The notes under the pieces: generated by a model | What the model was told of the DNA's origin: nothing | Seen by the model: the letters and a program-made list of their open reading frames with translations, nothing else | Database searches by the model: none | Shown: positions 44,263-57,830 of the stretch, in pieces | Position numbering within the stretch: the stretch's first letter is position 1 | How the letters are laid out: each line of letters opens with the position of its first letter | Program-made: the position numbers and the translations under genes | From: Telopea speciosissima | Lineage: Eukaryota > Streptophyta > Magnoliopsida > Proteales > Proteaceae | Direction: 5' to 3' | NCBI RefSeq assembly: GCF_018873765.1 | Contig: NC_057916.1 | Coordinates: 30,417,501 to 30,481,500, forward strand | DNA: 64,000 bases

Positions 44263-44750
44263 GATTACTAACTTATATAATAAAAAAAAAAATTAATGTC
44301 AAATAATGGTTATCAAACAATATCATTGATGTGTAATTTGGTTTTCCAGATTTGATGATTCAACAACATATACTGATGAAGACTGATATGAAACTTCATT
44401 AAAAGTTAGTTCAACTGAGGTTTGGATCTATACTGTACAGAGCAATTTTAAGACTTTTAACATTTATTAATTGACCTAATGTTTGTTCCTGTACTGTGCA
44501 GAACAATTTTTATCTGATGTCCTAAAAATTCTTTTGAGAACTCTTGTGATAAGCTTGAGGTATGGTGATGTATATTGATTTTTTACTTCTGTATTATTTT
44601 TATGTTCATATATTTTATTCAAAATTACGTATTGTTCATTGTACATTCTTCTTTGCTAATTCTGAATCTCTGAGTTACAGACAGAAAATAGTTCTGTCCA
44701 AAATTAGCATAATGGACCATGGCGTCTTGGGCAGCCCCAAATTAGTAGTT

Positions 44751-46485
44751 GGATTGAAAATTCTTGTTGCGGTTATTGTATTGGCCTTTTTTAGGTGAAA
44801 GAAAACAACCCTATAGTTAAGGTTTTTCCTCATTGGATTTTCAACATTCAAGAGACCCAACTGCACTGAATCCATGATTTGATCAAATATGCTCATCTGC
44901 ATCCTGATTTCGCATTCAAATTTTATATACTGCATTGATCTGTTTGGAAGCTTGAATTTCATATAGTTAGATACTTTCGAATTTTTTTTTTCATTAGATT
45001 GGAGATATATCCTACTGCACGAGGATGGGAACAAGAGGGTAGTGTTGTAGTCCAACTTCCTATTTGAACATGATAAGAGTGTATTGTATCATTAAAACAA
45101 TCTCCTTTCAATCATTTTACTTATAGGCATTTGGAATCATGTCGGATGAAATCACTCTGTAACATTAACTTGCAAGGTGTATCATCCAAAATGAAATCAT
45201 ACAAATGATTTTCAATTTAGGATTTGAAAAAATGAATATATTTCTACTTCTTATACTATTTAAGCTGTGACTGAAATCATGCATTCTACAGTATACCAAA
45301 CAATACAGGCAGTTGTTCCCTGTAAACCTATCTTCAGAAGAAGCAACTACATTTTTGTATATATAGTAGTAAAGATTTGAGCATGCAGGTATGGAACCTT
45401 ATTCATCCGAGACAATCCTGGTTGCCTTATCATTGCTACCAATTATGACTCAATGCACCACTCGACTAATTTTCAAGAATTGCCAGGTACTTCATAAATA
45501 TGAACATTTCCTGAAATGAAATTCAGCTTTTTAAGCACTTTCAACATGAAAATTTCAGATGTAAATTAGTTTTCAGTTTGAGTTTGAGGTGCTGGATGTG
45601 TGGTTGATGCAGGGGGTGGATCAACTCAAAAGGAACCTATTGTCGTTGGAAAACCATCAACGTTTATGATGAACTTTCTACTAAAAAAGTATGCAGACCT
45701 GTATTTCTTTTTAGGTGGATTGAGAATTCTTGTTGGAGTTATTGTATTGGCCTTTTTTAGGTGAAAGAAAACAAACTCTATAATTATGGTTTTTCCTCTT
45801 TGGGTTTTCAACATTCAAGAGACCCAACTGCACTGAATCCATGATTTGGTCAAATATGCTCATCTGGATCCTGATTTTGCATTCAAATTTTATATACTGC
45901 ATTGATCTGTTTGGAAGCTTGAATTTAATATAGTTAGATACTTTCAACAAAAAAAAATTTCATTAGATTGGAGATATATCCTACTGCAGGAGGATGGGAA
46001 CAAGAGGGTAGTGTTGTAGTCCAACTTCCTATTTGAACATGATAAGAGTGTATTGTATCATTAAAACAATCTCCTTTCAATCATTTTACTTATAGGCATC
46101 TGGAATCATGTGGGATTAAATCAGTCTGTAGCATTAACATGGAAGATGTATCATCCAAAATGTTTTTAATTTATACTATTTAAGCTGTGACTGAAATCAT
46201 GCATTCAACAGTATACCAAACAATACAGGCATTTGTTCCCTGTAAACCTATCTTTAGAAGACGCAACAACATTTATGTATATATAGTAGTAACCATTTGA
46301 GCTCGCAGGTATGGAACCTTATGCATTTGAGAGAATCCTGGTTGCCCTTTCATTGCGACCACTCGACTAATTTTCTAGGATGGACAGGTACTTCATAAAT
46401 ATGAACATTTCTTCAAATGAAACTCAGCTTTTTAAGCACTTTCAAGATGAAAATTTCAAGTGTTGGATGTGTGGTTGATGCAATG
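44751..46485. repeat. Direct duplication of about 0.8 kb, spaced 966 bp
   Basis: 44,751-45,613 and 45,717-46,485 align from GGATTGARAATTCTTGTTG through CAGGTACTTCATAAATATG to GTGTGGTTGATGCA, with scattered substitutions and small deletions in the second copy. Reverse-strand open stretches occur in both but have no known family. Probably the 3' part of the Helitron or a host segment it carries. Confidence 0.8.
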
Positions 46486-46565
46486 CAAAATGTCCAACAA
46501 ATGGAATATTTTCTTAGAATAGCAAAATGTCTTATGGGATTTATCATTTCCTATATTTAAAATAA

Positions 46566-46692
46566 GGGAAAAAGATCTCTACTTGGTGGTGTTTTCTACG
46601 CCCTATCAGAGGGCACCGTGAGATGACACCTCTTCCCCTTTTGGCCAGACGGTTGGGTAGATACCATGCAACCAAGTAGAGATCTCTTGCCC
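46566..46692. mobile_element. 127-bp MITE, Mutator-like
   Basis: Arms GGGAAAAAGATCTCTAC / inverted GGGCAAGAGATCTCTAC; the arms extend through TTGGTTGCATGG-like sequence with mismatches. Perfect 9-bp duplication TTAAAATAA (46,557-46,565; 46,693-46,701). Confidence 0.85.
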
Positions 46693-46701
46693 TTAAAATA
46701 A

Positions 46702-47825
46702 TCATGTCATGGGATTGATTATATAATTCAAAGAATAGATCATTTACTATGTCAAATCCTGCGTACCAGGTTCGAAATCCATACCTCCAAAATGTCCATG
46801 GTGGGTGATAGACTGGACAATGATATTTTATTTGAACAAAATCTGGCTACAAGACTCTCCTTGTTTTTACTGGTACAGTCATGTCTTATATTGCTACTTG
46901 TCTACATATTTTCCTTCTTTGAGTAATTAGAAAAAATTATGGAGACAACCAATTGATATTCACTCATGATGTTCTTGAAAAATTTCATCATTTGCAGGTG
47001 TGACTACTCTACATTTACTTGAAGATCCTACAAATAACATTCACCAAGATTATTACACAGGCAAATCATCTAACTTTCTTGAACTATTGGGACAATGATT
47101 GCAACATCTGTACTTCATAATTTTTGTTAAGATCTCTTCGATATACTTAACTTTACTTCTATATTTTCAATAAGGGTCATAACAACAGTATGTGGCCTAC
47201 CCTTCTCACTGTACTATTGTTACAATGAGGCATACCAAACACAACTATGGCCACAACAACCAAAAACTTCAACATGATTTCACAGACTTTATTTGATTAT
47301 GTATCTGTATTAGTATTCAATGCATGTTACTTTCACAAGTTTTATAGTCTATCTGATGCTACTCATCAGGAACACTAAAATCGATGCAATTTCAACCATG
47401 CTATAGTACACAAAGTTGAGCCAAAAAAATTATCCAATAATAAATTCGTTTTCTATAACAAAAAAACTATTATGACAATTTCTTTATTTTATTGTTTCAT
47501 AGGTACTAAATTTTTTCTCTAAAATTTCTATTAAGTTTCAGTGCCATTCTAGCTTTAAGCTACATTTTTAGACATCACTTTGATTGCAGAATCTTATTCC
47601 GTTACTCTTAGTAATTAACTACCACTGTCTGTACAGCTCAAAGATAAAATAGGGTGAACTAATTAGCTTAAGGACTTATGTTCGTGAACAAATTCACTTT
47701 TCTTTAGTGTATGATATGACTACATCCAAACTGCTAGCCTTGAAGACACAATAGATTGATAACTGCGCAGAAAGTGGCAAAGTGTATAAGAGCTGCGATA
47801 GAATCACAACGTGGATATTAACTAG

Positions 47826-47857
<32 letters not shown>

Positions 47858-47860
47858 GAA
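46702..47860. other. AT-rich DNA, nothing recognised
   Basis: No gene, no clear element ends. A pol III B-box-like GGTTCGAAATCC at 46,772 has no partner A box. A TA repeat at 47,826-47,852 marks the border to the next block. Confidence 0.5.
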
Positions 47861-47869
47861 TTGATATGT

Positions 47870-48244
47870 GATTCCATGTATCACCGTCCGTAAAACAATA
47901 GATATATATATATATATAGAATGAATTGGGTCGGACAGAGAACTGGAGGGGATAAAGATCTAGGTAGCAACATTGGGGAGAGAGAGAGAGAGATATGCAC
48001 ATGCAACAATGGTGTTAGGCTTACATTGCATAAACTATATGCCAAGAGCTATAGTTGACATTGTGGTTGGAGATTTGGTAGGAATTGTGGTGGCGAGCGA
48101 GGGAGAGAGACTTCAGCAACGTTGAAGAGAGTGATTGCAGCAATGTATGCTTAGAACGATTGAGATGCCGAGAAACGGATCTAACCGTCAATAAAGTGGG
48201 AGTGTAAGGGGCGTACAAGATTTCATCTCACCCCCTTCTTAATG
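47870..48244. other. Orphan dioxygenase-upstream block
   Basis: First half matches 30,590-30,780 (TCGGACAGAG, ATATGCACATGCAACAATG); second half matches 25,455-25,665 upstream of copy F (TGAGATGCCGAG, GGATCTAACCGTC, AATAAAGTGG) and part of 9,580-9,640 upstream of copy C. No dioxygenase exon follows: an LTR starts at 48,245. Confidence 0.65.
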
Positions 48245-48590
48245 TGTCACACCCCGGAACCACCCCCTGGGAGGATCCGCTAGTTGACCCGAATACCCGA
48301 AGTATTCGAAGACCTCCAGGATCCAGATGCAGTATTTACATGTCACAAGCATAACGCAATATCAAGATAACAAGTGTTTCATTGCTCAGAGTGCACGAAA
48401 AGTAAATATTTACAAGTCTTATGTACATTATTTACAATGATACTCCCAAACAACCTGATAACCCTATAGATTCACAACCATCGGGCCAAAGCACAACTAT
48501 TCCAAAATATGTACAGTGGAAACTTTTACACCAAAAGAATAGTGTTTAACAAAAGAAAACAAAAAAATAACGCCACATCATCGTCTCTAT

Positions 48591-51500
48591 TAGGGGTGTC
48601 AATTCCAGGACCGGCCTGGTGGAACCGACCAAGCCTGGCCTGGCCCGTCTACTAAACATGTCGGGCTTACTAACTAGCAGTCCCGACGTAGGGTTCTAAC
48701 TCATCGGGCACCTGACCAGACCGATCGATTCTAGGCCTGACTGTAGATGCAACGGATGAAGATCGATCCGTGACCTCTTTTTGGCGTGGTGCACCCGAGT
48801 GTGGGAGCGGTGCGGGGATTGTTGTTGATGGTGTAGGGAGTCACCACCTAGATCAGGGTCTAAGACCCACAAATGGTGCCCGTTCTTCAGAGAAGGGCGC
48901 TAATTAACTCCAATGACTCAATGGATGGTCTGCTCTAGATCTCTGGGTAGGTGTCAAGTTACGGGCTAGGAAGGTGTTAGGCACCCAGCAACCGCCCGGC
49001 CGACGGCCGGTCTTCCTAGACCAAACTCTATTGTATACTGTTGTGTTATGCATATTATGCACTTAATTAAACTATTTTATTTTTTGTGTTTTGATTATCT
49101 TTGTTGAAATTTATGGACCTAATTAGGCTAATTAAAATTAATGTTTTAATCCTAATTACTACCCCTAAGTTAGGTGATTATGTAGAGCCAAAATGGCCAA
49201 AATTATGAAAATACTCCTAGAGGACCAAAATATGTACAAATACAAGAAATCACATTTAAATGCTGAAATGATTAAAACATGATTAATGGCATGCATGTGA
49301 ATCATTAAAATATATACAATATTACAAAGTGGTAAAATTACCAAAATGCCCCTATTAAGGCAAAAATACAAATATGCATGAAAATGCAAACTTATACTTA
49401 AAACATGCTTATGAAAGTTAAAACATGCAAATAAAGTGATAGAAACCTTTCCAGGGCCCTAAATATGATTTGATCGCAAAATGACCAAAATACCCCTGAG
49501 GGCAGAAGTGACTTTTTATGCATGGTTATGATTCATGGTGGGCATGTATGCGTATGAAAACATTCTAAAACAACTTAAAATAGAATTTAATGCTTAGAAA
49601 TGTATTTTTTCTGATTTTCTTGGATTTTCACAACAAATATAAAAATGACATCTAAATCCCTAACATGGTAAGGAACACCTATGAAAATGATCAAACTTTC
49701 ATGTCAGTGATTAATGATCCCATAAAATCAATCCTGATGAAATATGTATCCCATAATTTTTTTGTGAATTTTTATGCATTTATACTATTTTTAATATTTT
49801 CTGAAATGCTAAAATGAAGGGAAAACAAAGAAAAATACAAAATCCCCATCACAGATCCGAATTGGATCAAACCAGAGCCCACACCCACTAATCAAAACAT
49901 GATATTTAACATGGTCATAATGATTTTGTCCAAATCCCCACCCACAGGTTCAGATTTTACATAATCCGAAATCCTTCACAGGGGCAAAAATGTCACAAAA
50001 ACCGTGATTTGGAGTTTGAGAAAATTAATGGACATCAAGCACAGTGGGGAGCATCTTCCCTAAGATTTTCAGAAATTTACCACTCTTGTGTTATTTTTGA
50101 AGATTTTTTAACTGAAAACAGCCTCTTTTAAGTAAAGAAAATCAAAAGAAATACATAAAAACTAAATAAAGATATATAAAACCTACCCTTGAAGCGTGAA
50201 AGTGTCTGAGCTCAATCTACATATCCTTGGATGGCCGGAATTATCGCAGGAAGGCACCGAAAGCCACTCCAAGTGTGTTTGCCCCGAATGGCAAGAGTGG
50301 TGAACAAGGGGTATTTGAGGAATTTTATATGTCTATGGAAGCATGATATGGAGATGTATCTGGAATGGATGGACAGAGGGGAGAACGAACTTCACAATGA
50401 TAATTTTTTCATGAATTTTCTCCGTTCTTAAACTCTCCAAATGGCCTGTTATTTATAGGGGAAAAATTATTCGAGGAAAGGTCTCAAAGACCCCTGGGGC
50501 CTTAATGGCTAGAATAAGGAGTGATGAGCTGGTTTGCGTGTGGCCAGGCTTGCTACGCAGCTTGGGCTTGCGTGTGCCTAGGCTTGCTGTGCAGCCTGGG
50601 CATGGGTGATGGGCCTTGTGTGGCTCAGCCTAAATGGTGGGGCTTTGTCCCCTGCCGACAGTCCAGCTGGGCCGGGTCAGACTGGGTTGACTCGGTTCAG
50701 GTCAACTCAGTTTGACCCACTTTTTTTTATTTTTTTTATTTTTTAATAAACCATTTAAAGATTCGATTTTAAAGGTCCACGTTCAAATGTTAATAACTTC
50801 CAATCCATGTGGCCGATTTTGTCGCACCACATATCGCCGCGAAGGTCTCAACATGTACTTTCCATCCGTGTGGTAGATATGGTCAGATTTTGCCTAAAAA
50901 TGGCACGGATATCGAGGAAACACGTAAATGGTGTTTCACACTGATCAAGGTCCAAATGATACCGGAATTACATGAAATTTTATGTGTAAGCACAATATGA
51001 CCAAATAAAGTTATCCAAATGGTTTCAGGTCACATCGGGTGGCTTGGGTACCAAGAACCATGTCAGGGGAAAAATGGTCATTTTCATAAAAGTTACCCGA
51101 TTTGGCCGAAACTTTTCATGAAAGCTTAATATGACCAAATAAGGTCTTCCAAAGTGTTTTGGGCCAAATCGGACAGTCCAGATACCGAGAACTAGGCCAG
51201 GGGTAAGACAGTCATTTTGACAAAAAGGCATCAGATTGGAGTGAAATTTCACATGTGGGCTTAAAATGGTTAAACAAGGTTATCCTAGAGATTTGTGCTC
51301 TACTTGGGACAGTTTGGTTACAAAAATGGGGGTAAGGGTAAATTGGTAATTTTCTACCATTTGGTCACCACGCAAGCCAGTCGAGCTTTAATCATCGTCG
51401 CCGAGTCACACTTCCAAGGTGCCAAAATTCAGCGTCTACACCGACCTAGCCCGACCCTTTAACTTGTAAACTTTGCTATGGGCTTGGGCCCTATTTGATT

Positions 51501-52095
51501 TATTGGCCCAAATCTGTTTATGACATTAACTTTCTGTAGGGCTGGGTCTGATGTATTGGGTATGTTTTAATAACAATTTCTGTTGGGTTGGGCCTGATGT
51601 ATTGAGTATTTTTTATGATATTTTTTAGCTTCAAATTATATCATATACTATATGTGGTGTCTTAAATCTTAAATGTCTTTTCCCTTTTAATGTTCTTATG
51701 CAGAGAAGCAATAGATGTGTAAAACTTGATTGAACTCCTATTGATTTTCACATCTAGCTCTGAAATATTCCATTTATTTGTTTGTAAATGCTTTGTACAA
51801 AGATGCTTCCCCCACCCCCAACTTTATTATATTTTATTTTTTGTATTGATGTGAAAGAACGAGAGGAAGGAAGCAGTAGAAGATGGGTTTTTATGGTGTT
51901 GGTGCTAATCCTATTGGTAAGGGAAGAGGCATCCAACCCATTCCGTGGCTGCATTGTTTAGAGCCCGGTTAAGGTCCGTTTAGTGTTAAACATGCCCACA
52001 GCCCGGTTATGGTCCGGTTGGGGACTGATTACATAGCCCAGTTGTAGCCCGAAACCCGACCTAGATTGACCTAGCCCGACCGGTTGACACCCCTA
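48591..52095. mobile_element. hAT-like element, split by a solo LTR
   Basis: Ends TAGGGGTGTCAA and TTGACACCCCTA as in the element at 12,627, with the same GGCCTGGC/CCCGACC subterminal motifs and TAAACATGTCGGGC / TTAAACATGCCCACAG blocks. Flanks GTCTCTAT and ATCTCTGT look like a diverged 8-bp duplication. Without the inserted LTR it would be about 0.8 kb. Confidence 0.78.
48742..51440. mobile_element. 2.7 kb solo LTR, Tat/Ogre gypsy type
   Basis: Starts TGTAGATGC and ends GCGTCTACA; 5-bp flanks CTGAC and CCGAC (one mismatch). GGAAGGTGTTAGGCACCC near 48,980 is typical of the LTRs of Tat-lineage gypsy elements. Interior has repeated phrases (TGACCAAATAARGTTATCCAAA and CATTTTSATAAAA at 51.0-51.3 kb) and no protein domains. 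Confidence 0.75.
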
Positions 52096-54803
52096 ATCTC
52101 TGTTCTCCAGGGACACCCTAATCACTATCGTGATAGGGGGTCACACCCCTTTGGGTCCACACCAACATGCTCACACTAATCATCAGCCTCCGCCTTGAAG
52201 TAATCCTCCTCGCTACTATCAGATCCACCTACAAGATCATCTAAAAGAAAATATTTCATAGGGGTGAGCTCCACCGAGCCCAGCAAGTAAAGGATAAACC
52301 ACACACAAGCACAATGCATACACAAAGCAAAAAACCCTATATGCATGGATTCAATTTTAATCTTAATTCCATCTATGAAAAATGTCTAAGTCTCTAAGTC
52401 TGTGTTATGTCAACAACTCGAAAAACATTCTCGATTCCTTCACCCTTCCCCGAGACGTAACCTCAATTGTTGTATGGAGCTCGCATAGGTAGTAGTAATC
52501 AATACCTCCCCTTGGGCAGATCCAGATAATCATAGCCTGGATCCCATCCCGATTTACCACCGCACTCCTCAAATGACTGGGGACTATGATCGCCCAACAC
52601 CTGAATCCCTACTGGTAAGGGTTATCGCACCAAGGAATGACATTCCTAGCCATATACAATATAAATGACATAGTACGAGGTGCACAGTGCTCCCGCATCC
52701 TATACTAAGACACACCATACCTCTCGTTTCCAAGCTGGCTACGATATCTATTCTCACACAAGGATTCATATTTCAAATCATTCCATATCGCATCAACATC
52801 AATCCATAGTTCTATATCCATAAGCCATAAACCATCAACCAATAGACCATTTTCAAATAAGAACAACATTCATTCATGTGTATGATTCCTAACAAACAAT
52901 CTAAATAAAATAAATATTATCAAAATAATTCAAGTCTATCCCCACTTACCTTGTCGTGTTTGCGATCGCGAAGTTGAATTGGTTCTTGAGACGGTTGCCG
53001 GTAGGTTTCACCGTTCAATTGGTCCTATCATAAATTTGTAAAATTAAGTATGAATGTTAAATTGAATTTGAAGGGATAAGGGGGGTCCTAGGGTACATGT
53101 GGGTCCATGTTAGAGCATGACTTTAACCCAAAATAAGGCTGACAAAAGTCTGGCTGATGTGAGTGGTCGACCAGAGACATCAACCAGAGACGGTCAGTAG
53201 CTTCATAAATTTAAAGGAAAAATGGGGGGTTTTGTATGGAAATTTTAAATCACTTAGAAATAGAATTGGGCAATGGTTTCTTCTAACAAAATGAAACCCT
53301 ATGAGTATAGTTTCTAACAAAATTGTAATCACAGAAAATGAAGTTCAGATTATGGAGTTATACCATTTTTATTAAACATGGGTCAATCTGCCAGAATAGA
53401 AGAATTCAATCTTCTGATAGAACATGCCCCCCAACTTGAAGTGAAATGTTAGCCCATTTAGAGACATAATTGAAAAAATTATATTTCTATACAAATTTAA
53501 ACCTTATGAGACTATTTTCTAACAAAATTGGAATCACCCAATTCTGAGTTAAAAAGGGAGATATCGCTTCTGTTCTTTGGTCTATGGAAGAGGTCAACCA
53601 CTAGCATAGATCAGAGATTTTGCAATAGGGTTTTAAAGAATGACAACAAGGTTTGGGAAGGGGTTTTGGCTTGGATTTGTCCAATTGACCACAGAGATGG
53701 TGTCCACACATGGGATTGAGTTTTTATAACTTAAATTGGTTTAGGAAAATAGATAATTGATGTTTTAAATTGGGCATTGGGGGCATGCAATGGATTTAGG
53801 TTCAAATGCACCAAATCAGCCATGCATGGCTGGAAATGGGTTCCTAATGCTAAATCTCTTGCATACAAGATGAGGATTGGATAGGAATTAAATCAAAAAC
53901 AGGTTCAGCTTTGTGCTAATCGGTTTGGATTAAACATGCATAGGGTTTAATTGAGTCCAATTGCATCTCATTAGACATGCATGGGATTAGGTGATGATCT
54001 TTATCCCCAAAACAGAATTTATATAGCTCTAGGTCTAGGTAATTGGGATTTGCAGAATTTCATTAAGAGGAAAAAGAAATTAAATTGGGGTTTGAACAAC
54101 ATCCAATTGGTTCAAGAGTAGAGAATCTAGGCTTAATTTGAACATCAGTATCACAACTCAGATTGGAATGGGAAAATCGATGGGTTAGGAATTGGGAATT
54201 TGTTATGCATGTGTGGAATCGGATTCCAATTGCGTGAAACCAACCTTGTATGGTGGTTGATGGTTTAAAAATCCAGCACAAGCAGAATTTATCATTGGAT
54301 TTTTGGGCAATTGAATAATTAGAGATAGGAAATTAGGTTCGGTTTAGGTATTACCTCCCAAGGTTGAGGTTGAGTATCGATTAGTGTAGGTGTAATTGGC
54401 TTCCCTCTTCTCTCTCTACTTCGTCTCCTTTCTTCTCTTTCTCTTCTTCTTCTTTTCCTTCTTCTCCTTTTCTTTATTTTCTCTGCTTCCCGATGTTTTG
54501 AACAGTTTTATAGTCTTTAGTTGAGTTTACATAGGAGTGGGCCATAGGGTGTGTTTGGCTAAGGCTTAATTGGCCAAAAACTGGTTTTTAAGCCAAAATC
54601 ACGTACATGGATTGATATGTGGGTCCCGCATATCAAGAATTGTTGGGGAACATTCTTACAAAGTAATTGGGACGTGACGGCGAGATCTCCGACTCGAGAC
54701 ACTGGGCCCTGCACATGGGCCAGAGATTTGCTATGACAATAGCTTTGGTCGATGGGAGCGATTGACCAGAGCCATCGACCAATTGATGTTTTTGTGTCGG
54801 AAC

Positions 54804-57800
54804 TGTCACGCCCCCATCCCAGACAAGGGATAAAATACATTATAAGGGGTGACTAGGACAACGCTTGTCATCCTATTAAGCGCCAGGATCACGACACGTG
54901 TCCCAACGCATGATCATAACTAATATTAAAATAATATAATATCAGTGCGGAAGGAAAATATTACATTCCAAATGATCGTAGTTTTGCGGAAGCGTATAAA
55001 ATCAATAATTACAAGATGATCAAAGCCTAGATGATAAATCCGTAGTTAATCCATTTTTCATTACCATCTAATAATGATTAACAAGGGTATAACAAGAAAT
55101 GTTTTTACATGGGCCTACGCCCTAAAATAAACAAAAGGGGAACAAGTCCCAAGAATTCTCACGGCCGTAGGCGCAATCGTCACAAGGACACCCGTTGCCA
55201 TGTTCCTCTAACACGACTTCGGCTCCTCGTACTGCATCATAATCTAAAAATTGTGTACACGAGGGGTTAGCTCTCCACCGAGCCGGTGAGGGGATGGGGA
55301 TGCACAAACACACAATTCACATAGTCCAATGATGCATGCATATGTTAAGTAAATTTTCCACCTAACATCACAACTAAGTCGGAGGTATATGCTACTTGTG
55401 ACAACTCGGGGAGACACGTGGGTCACTTAACTTATCGCCACAATGAAACCTCAATTGTCACGTGGGACCTACGCCGATCGAAGCCTCCAAGACCACTCGT
55501 GCGGACCCGATAACCAATACTACCATGGTGGCCTCTCCCACCTCCACGAGAATCCGGTGTCGATTACCCAACACCTAAACCCCTGTTGGTAAGGGTCGTA
55601 GCATAAGGGTGTGAAATCCTAGCCACAATATACTACATGCGGAGTCCTATCGTCCCGAGAGGTAATGCGGCGCATCAACTTTTCATCCGGTTTAGTGCCC
55701 GGTTACCACGACGGCACAGCACATCTGATTCAACATGACATTCAACATAATTTCTTCATAAATATATATATTATCCGGGAGTTTGCAAGCACCCACCGCA
55801 CCGAGACCCATCAAAGTAAAGCATCTCCAATTAACATCATAACATTCATATATAAAAGTATGCAATATGCGCAAGCATGCTTAATAATTTATAATGATGA
55901 CATAATATACAATGCAATAATAATATCAAGCCCAAACAACCAAACCCACTCACAACGTATACACCAAGCACCAAGATTATCGTTGTCGCCTCGATCAAGC
56001 AATAAGCCACAAAGTGAATATATTAACCTATACAAAGAGTGGAATAAGGTTAAACGAGCGAAAGGAAAGGATCCCCAAAAGGTCTCCCATAAACACTTAA
56101 GTATGAGGTTCCGGAAACAAAGTGGTTGCAGGAGTGGTTTCATGCCCAAATTGCAACCACATGTAAATCCTAGGAAATCGGGGTTCGGGATGCGTTTTAG
56201 TCAAGGTCGGATGCGAGATGTGGTTTTGAAAGCTGAAACCGAGTGTAAATCCGACCTTCACAGGAATCCTTCTCGGGAAGGTAATTTCGGGGTGGTTTCT
56301 TGCAGTGCGAAACCACATGTAAATCCTAGCTAACCAGGGGCTTAGGATAGTTTTAGTCAAGGTCGGATGCAGATGTGGTTTCAGAAAACTGAATCCGAGT
56401 GTAAATCCGAGCTTCACAGGGGCTCAGGACAATTTTTGTCAAGGTCGGATGCGATGTGGTTTCGTAAAACCGAATCCGAGTGTAAATCCGACCTTCACAG
56501 AATCCTTCTCGGGAAGGTAATTTCGGGGTGGTTTCTTGCGGTCCGAAACCACATGTAAATCCTAGCTAACCGGGGCTTAGGATAGTTTTAGTCAAGGTCG
56601 GTTGCGGTGTGGTTTCGAAAATCAATCCGAGTGTAAAACCACATACTGCAGAACCGAAAATTGAAGGGTTTCTCACTAGGGATTCATTTTCCAAGGGGTT
56701 TAAAGGTAGGGAGGCTTCAAGAAAGCTTCCTCCTAGGTCCATTAGGGTTCTAAGACCTCATTAGGTCCATGTAATCCCATGGATTTAAGAGAAAACAAAG
56801 AGAACCTAAATTAGGACATAATATGGTAGAAACCTTAAATTTCTTAAATGGAAAGAGATTACTTAGGCTTAGGGCTTGTAATGGAGTGAAATAACTCCAC
56901 CATAGTCTAGGTTTAGAGGTTCCATCGATTCCTTAGGTTCCAAGAGAACCCTAGGTCGAATTTCTCTCATTTCCCAAACCCCAAAACCCAAAATAGAAGA
57001 AAAGAGATGGGATTGAATGGCTTACCCACCCCAAGGTAGAAGGCTCCATGTTGAGGCTCCAAGAAGTGATCTCCAAACCTCCAACCAAGATTCTCCACCC
57101 TTCTTCCTCCTTTTCTCCTTCCTTCTTTCTTCTTTCCTTCTTTCTTCTTTCCTTCTTTCTTCTTTCTTCTTTCTCCTTTCTCTCCTCTTTCTCTCTTCCA
57201 CGATTTAGGCTAGATGGGAGAAGAAATGAAAATGAATCCTTCTCCCCCCCCCCTTTGTCTTATTTATAGAAAATGGGCTTGGGTCCTTTAAGTTAAATGG
57301 GTCAAATAGTTAAATGGGTGGATCCAAGATAAATGGGTCATTAGGCCAAATGGGTAGTTTAAGTTAAATGGGTCAAGAGGGCTTAATGGGTTGACCCATG
57401 GTCTTATTTAGGGTACAGGAATGGGTTAACCCATCTTTGGGTCAAATAGAGTTAAATGGGCCTGCCCACAACCTTAATTAGGAAAAGCCCATTCTTAGAT
57501 GGGTTCATAAGAGATGGGTATAAGTCCCCAATGTACTTCCTAAAGGTACGTGGGACCCGAACTTAAATTATTCCCTTCTCTCATGAAATAGCTCGGCGGT
57601 TCAAGCCGGACCCGCACTTCGAGGTTACCAAGGGAAGAATAATTAATAAGACTTGAGGCTAGAACTTACTTTTCCATTGCCATGGTGAGTCAATGGTAAG
57701 CCCGTATCATGATCAATAATTTGTAATCGGGTTTGACCACCGGTGAGAACAGCTCACCAAGACGTGGCGGTGATAACCACACGTCACGGGAAGAAATAAT

Positions 57801-57830
57801 AATTAATTATGATCCGGTGCGGGTATAACA
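54804..57830 (-). mobile_element. 3' LTR (3.03 kb) of a large LTR element, minus orientation
   Basis: Plus strand TGTCACGCCCCC ... GGGTATAACA; read on the minus strand it starts TGTTATACCCGC and ends GGGGCGTGACA. Immediately upstream in that orientation is a polypurine tract, AAGGTGGGGAGGA (57,843-57,831). Matches 63,047-64,000 over its first ~950 bp. Candidate left target copy is GGAAC (54,799-54,803). Confidence 0.85.
56130..56645. repeat. Tandem repeats within the LTR
   Basis: About three imperfect units with TTTTAGTCAAGGTCGGATGC, GAGTGTAAATCCGA, CCTTCTCGGGAAGGTAATTT and CCACATGTAAATCCTAG. Unit length is roughly 140-280 bp because of internal losses. Confidence 0.7.

Larger units (their letters stand above)
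48245..54803 (-). mobile_element. LTR retrotransposon sequence, minus-oriented, with nested insertions
   Basis: Begins TGTCACACCCCGGAACC, the inverted form of a gypsy-type LTR end (..GGTGTGACA). No primer site lies outside it, so it is a 3' or solo LTR. Contains the hAT element 48,591-52,095 and then unbroken sequence (e.g. CCAACACCTGAATCCCTACTGG at 52,593, similar to the LTR of the next element at 55,570) up to 54,803, where another LTR element enters. The other end is not seen. No gag-pol frame; small open frames at 53.5-54.8 kb look random. Confidence 0.6.

Noticed and set aside
46760-46800. Possible tRNA or SINE around GGTTCGAAATCC
   Set aside because: B box only; no A box at the right distance and no cloverleaf.
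48021-48218. 65-codon minus-strand frame as a conserved protein
   Set aside because: The matching segment at 25.5 kb is not open in the same frame, so the similarity is at DNA level only.
57017-57269. Phe/Ser/Leu-rich frames in the large LTR
   Set aside because: They translate a CTTT-type pyrimidine tract.
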